Positions 63,812-64,000 of a stretch of DNA of 64,000 bases are shown one piece after another. This DNA is from Bacillus pumilus (GTDB lineage Bacteria > Bacillota > Bacilli > Bacillales > Bacillaceae). The number at the start of each line of letters is the position of its first letter. The stretch's first letter is position 1. Made by a program: the position numbers and the translations under genes. The stretch is taken from positions 2,108,001 through 2,172,000 of the forward strand of contig NZ_LT906438.1 in assembly GCF_900186955.1 (NCBI RefSeq), given 5' to 3'. The notes under the pieces are model-generated. The model ran no database searches. It saw nothing but the letters and a program-made list of their open reading frames with translations, and was not told the DNA's origin.

Positions 63812-64000
63812 GATATAGCGTCTGTATAAATATTCAAGTGCATAACCAAGCAGCGTCCCGGCAAGAAGAGAAATTCCTAAGAGGCTATTCGCTGCTCCTT
63901 TAAATCCACCGACAATCAGCAAGCAATACACAATTTGAATCATTGAAACGATTGATATGATCAGTAGTAATCTTTCAGGATGGTTGCGTGATTTAGAAAT
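63788..64000 (-). CDS. C-terminal part of an unidentified membrane protein (cut by window edge)
   Basis: 70 codons open to the right window edge. Two hydrophobic segments are seen (RLLLIISIVSMIQIVYCLLIV and SLLGISLLAGTLLGYALEYL, each within about 20 residues), ending YRRYIKKTPEKE. Not recognised. Its last codons form part of the bmrU terminator. It is not bmr or bmrR by position or strand. Confidence 0.6.
   Translation of the reverse strand: MSKSRNHPERLLLIISIVSMIQIVYCLLIVGGFKGAANSLLGISLLAGTLLGYALEYLYRRYIKKTPEKE

Overview
The window is chromosomal DNA of a Bacillus, most likely the B. pumilus / B. safensis / B. altitudinis group. The gene order follows the B. subtilis lysA-spoVA-sigF ... yqk ... 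yqj ... art-yqiW-bmrU region almost gene for gene. It also carries genes typical of the pumilus group: a cyanide dihydratase (CynD), an EndoQ-type YqxK, an expansin and an extra subtilisin. No phage, insertion sequence with a transposase, CRISPR array, rRNA or tRNA gene was seen.

Layout. 1-8.7 kb: the end of lysA, the spoVA dipicolinate-channel operon, the sigF operon (spoIIAA-spoIIAB-sigF) and dacF, with recognisable sigma-G, sigma-H and sigma-F promoters. 8.7-13.4 kb: nucleoside salvage (deoB-pupG with a cre site), xerD, yqzK, fur with PerR-like boxes, and spoIIM. 13.5-24.8 kb: a secreted subtilisin, YqkK, an acetyltransferase, endonuclease Q, NudF, YqkF, a small LCI-like secreted peptide, YqkE, YqkD, a rap-phr cassette with a ComA-box-like site, YqkC, YqkB, an expansin, YqkA and YqjY. 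25-34.7 kb: the SOS polymerase PolY2 with a YolD-like partner, an MFS exporter, CoaA, a CoA-disulfide reductase, YqjQ, YqjP, a T-box-controlled proI and a second LCI-like peptide. 34.8-51.8 kb: a RocB-like peptidase, NamA, YqjL, an aspartate-type aminotransferase, RNase Z, zwf, an inserted block (gmuR, gmuD, gmuC, gmuA, gmuB, gdh, glcU), 6-phosphogluconate dehydrogenase and PolY1. 52-64 kb: cynD, the stalling leader peptide MifM with YqjG (YidC2), a CheW-like protein, YqjE/YqjD/YqjC, a Prli42-like miniprotein, an L,D-transpeptidase, YqjA, the ArtPQR arginine transporter with an ARG box, BrxB, BmrU and the end of an unidentified membrane protein.

How the genes fit together. Sporulation genes cluster at the left (commitment in the forespore, engulfment, dipicolinate uptake); gdh-glcU is a forespore operon in B. 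subtilis. Central carbon genes (zwf, gndZ, gdh, glcU, gmu) sit together at 41-50 kb. DNA-damage functions (PolY1, PolY2, EndoQ) are scattered.

The most unusual structure is a short repeat present twice, at 47061-47203 and 51900-52072. Each copy lies between two copies of the host gene's own transcription terminator. The terminator sequences differ between the two loci but match within each locus, as if a small element had inserted at a terminator stem and duplicated about 26-30 bp containing it. Only the copy furthest from the host gene keeps its U-tract, so the element should be transcribed as part of the host gene's 3' UTR. This looks like a terminator-targeting mobile RNA or MITE-like element and is the lead finding.
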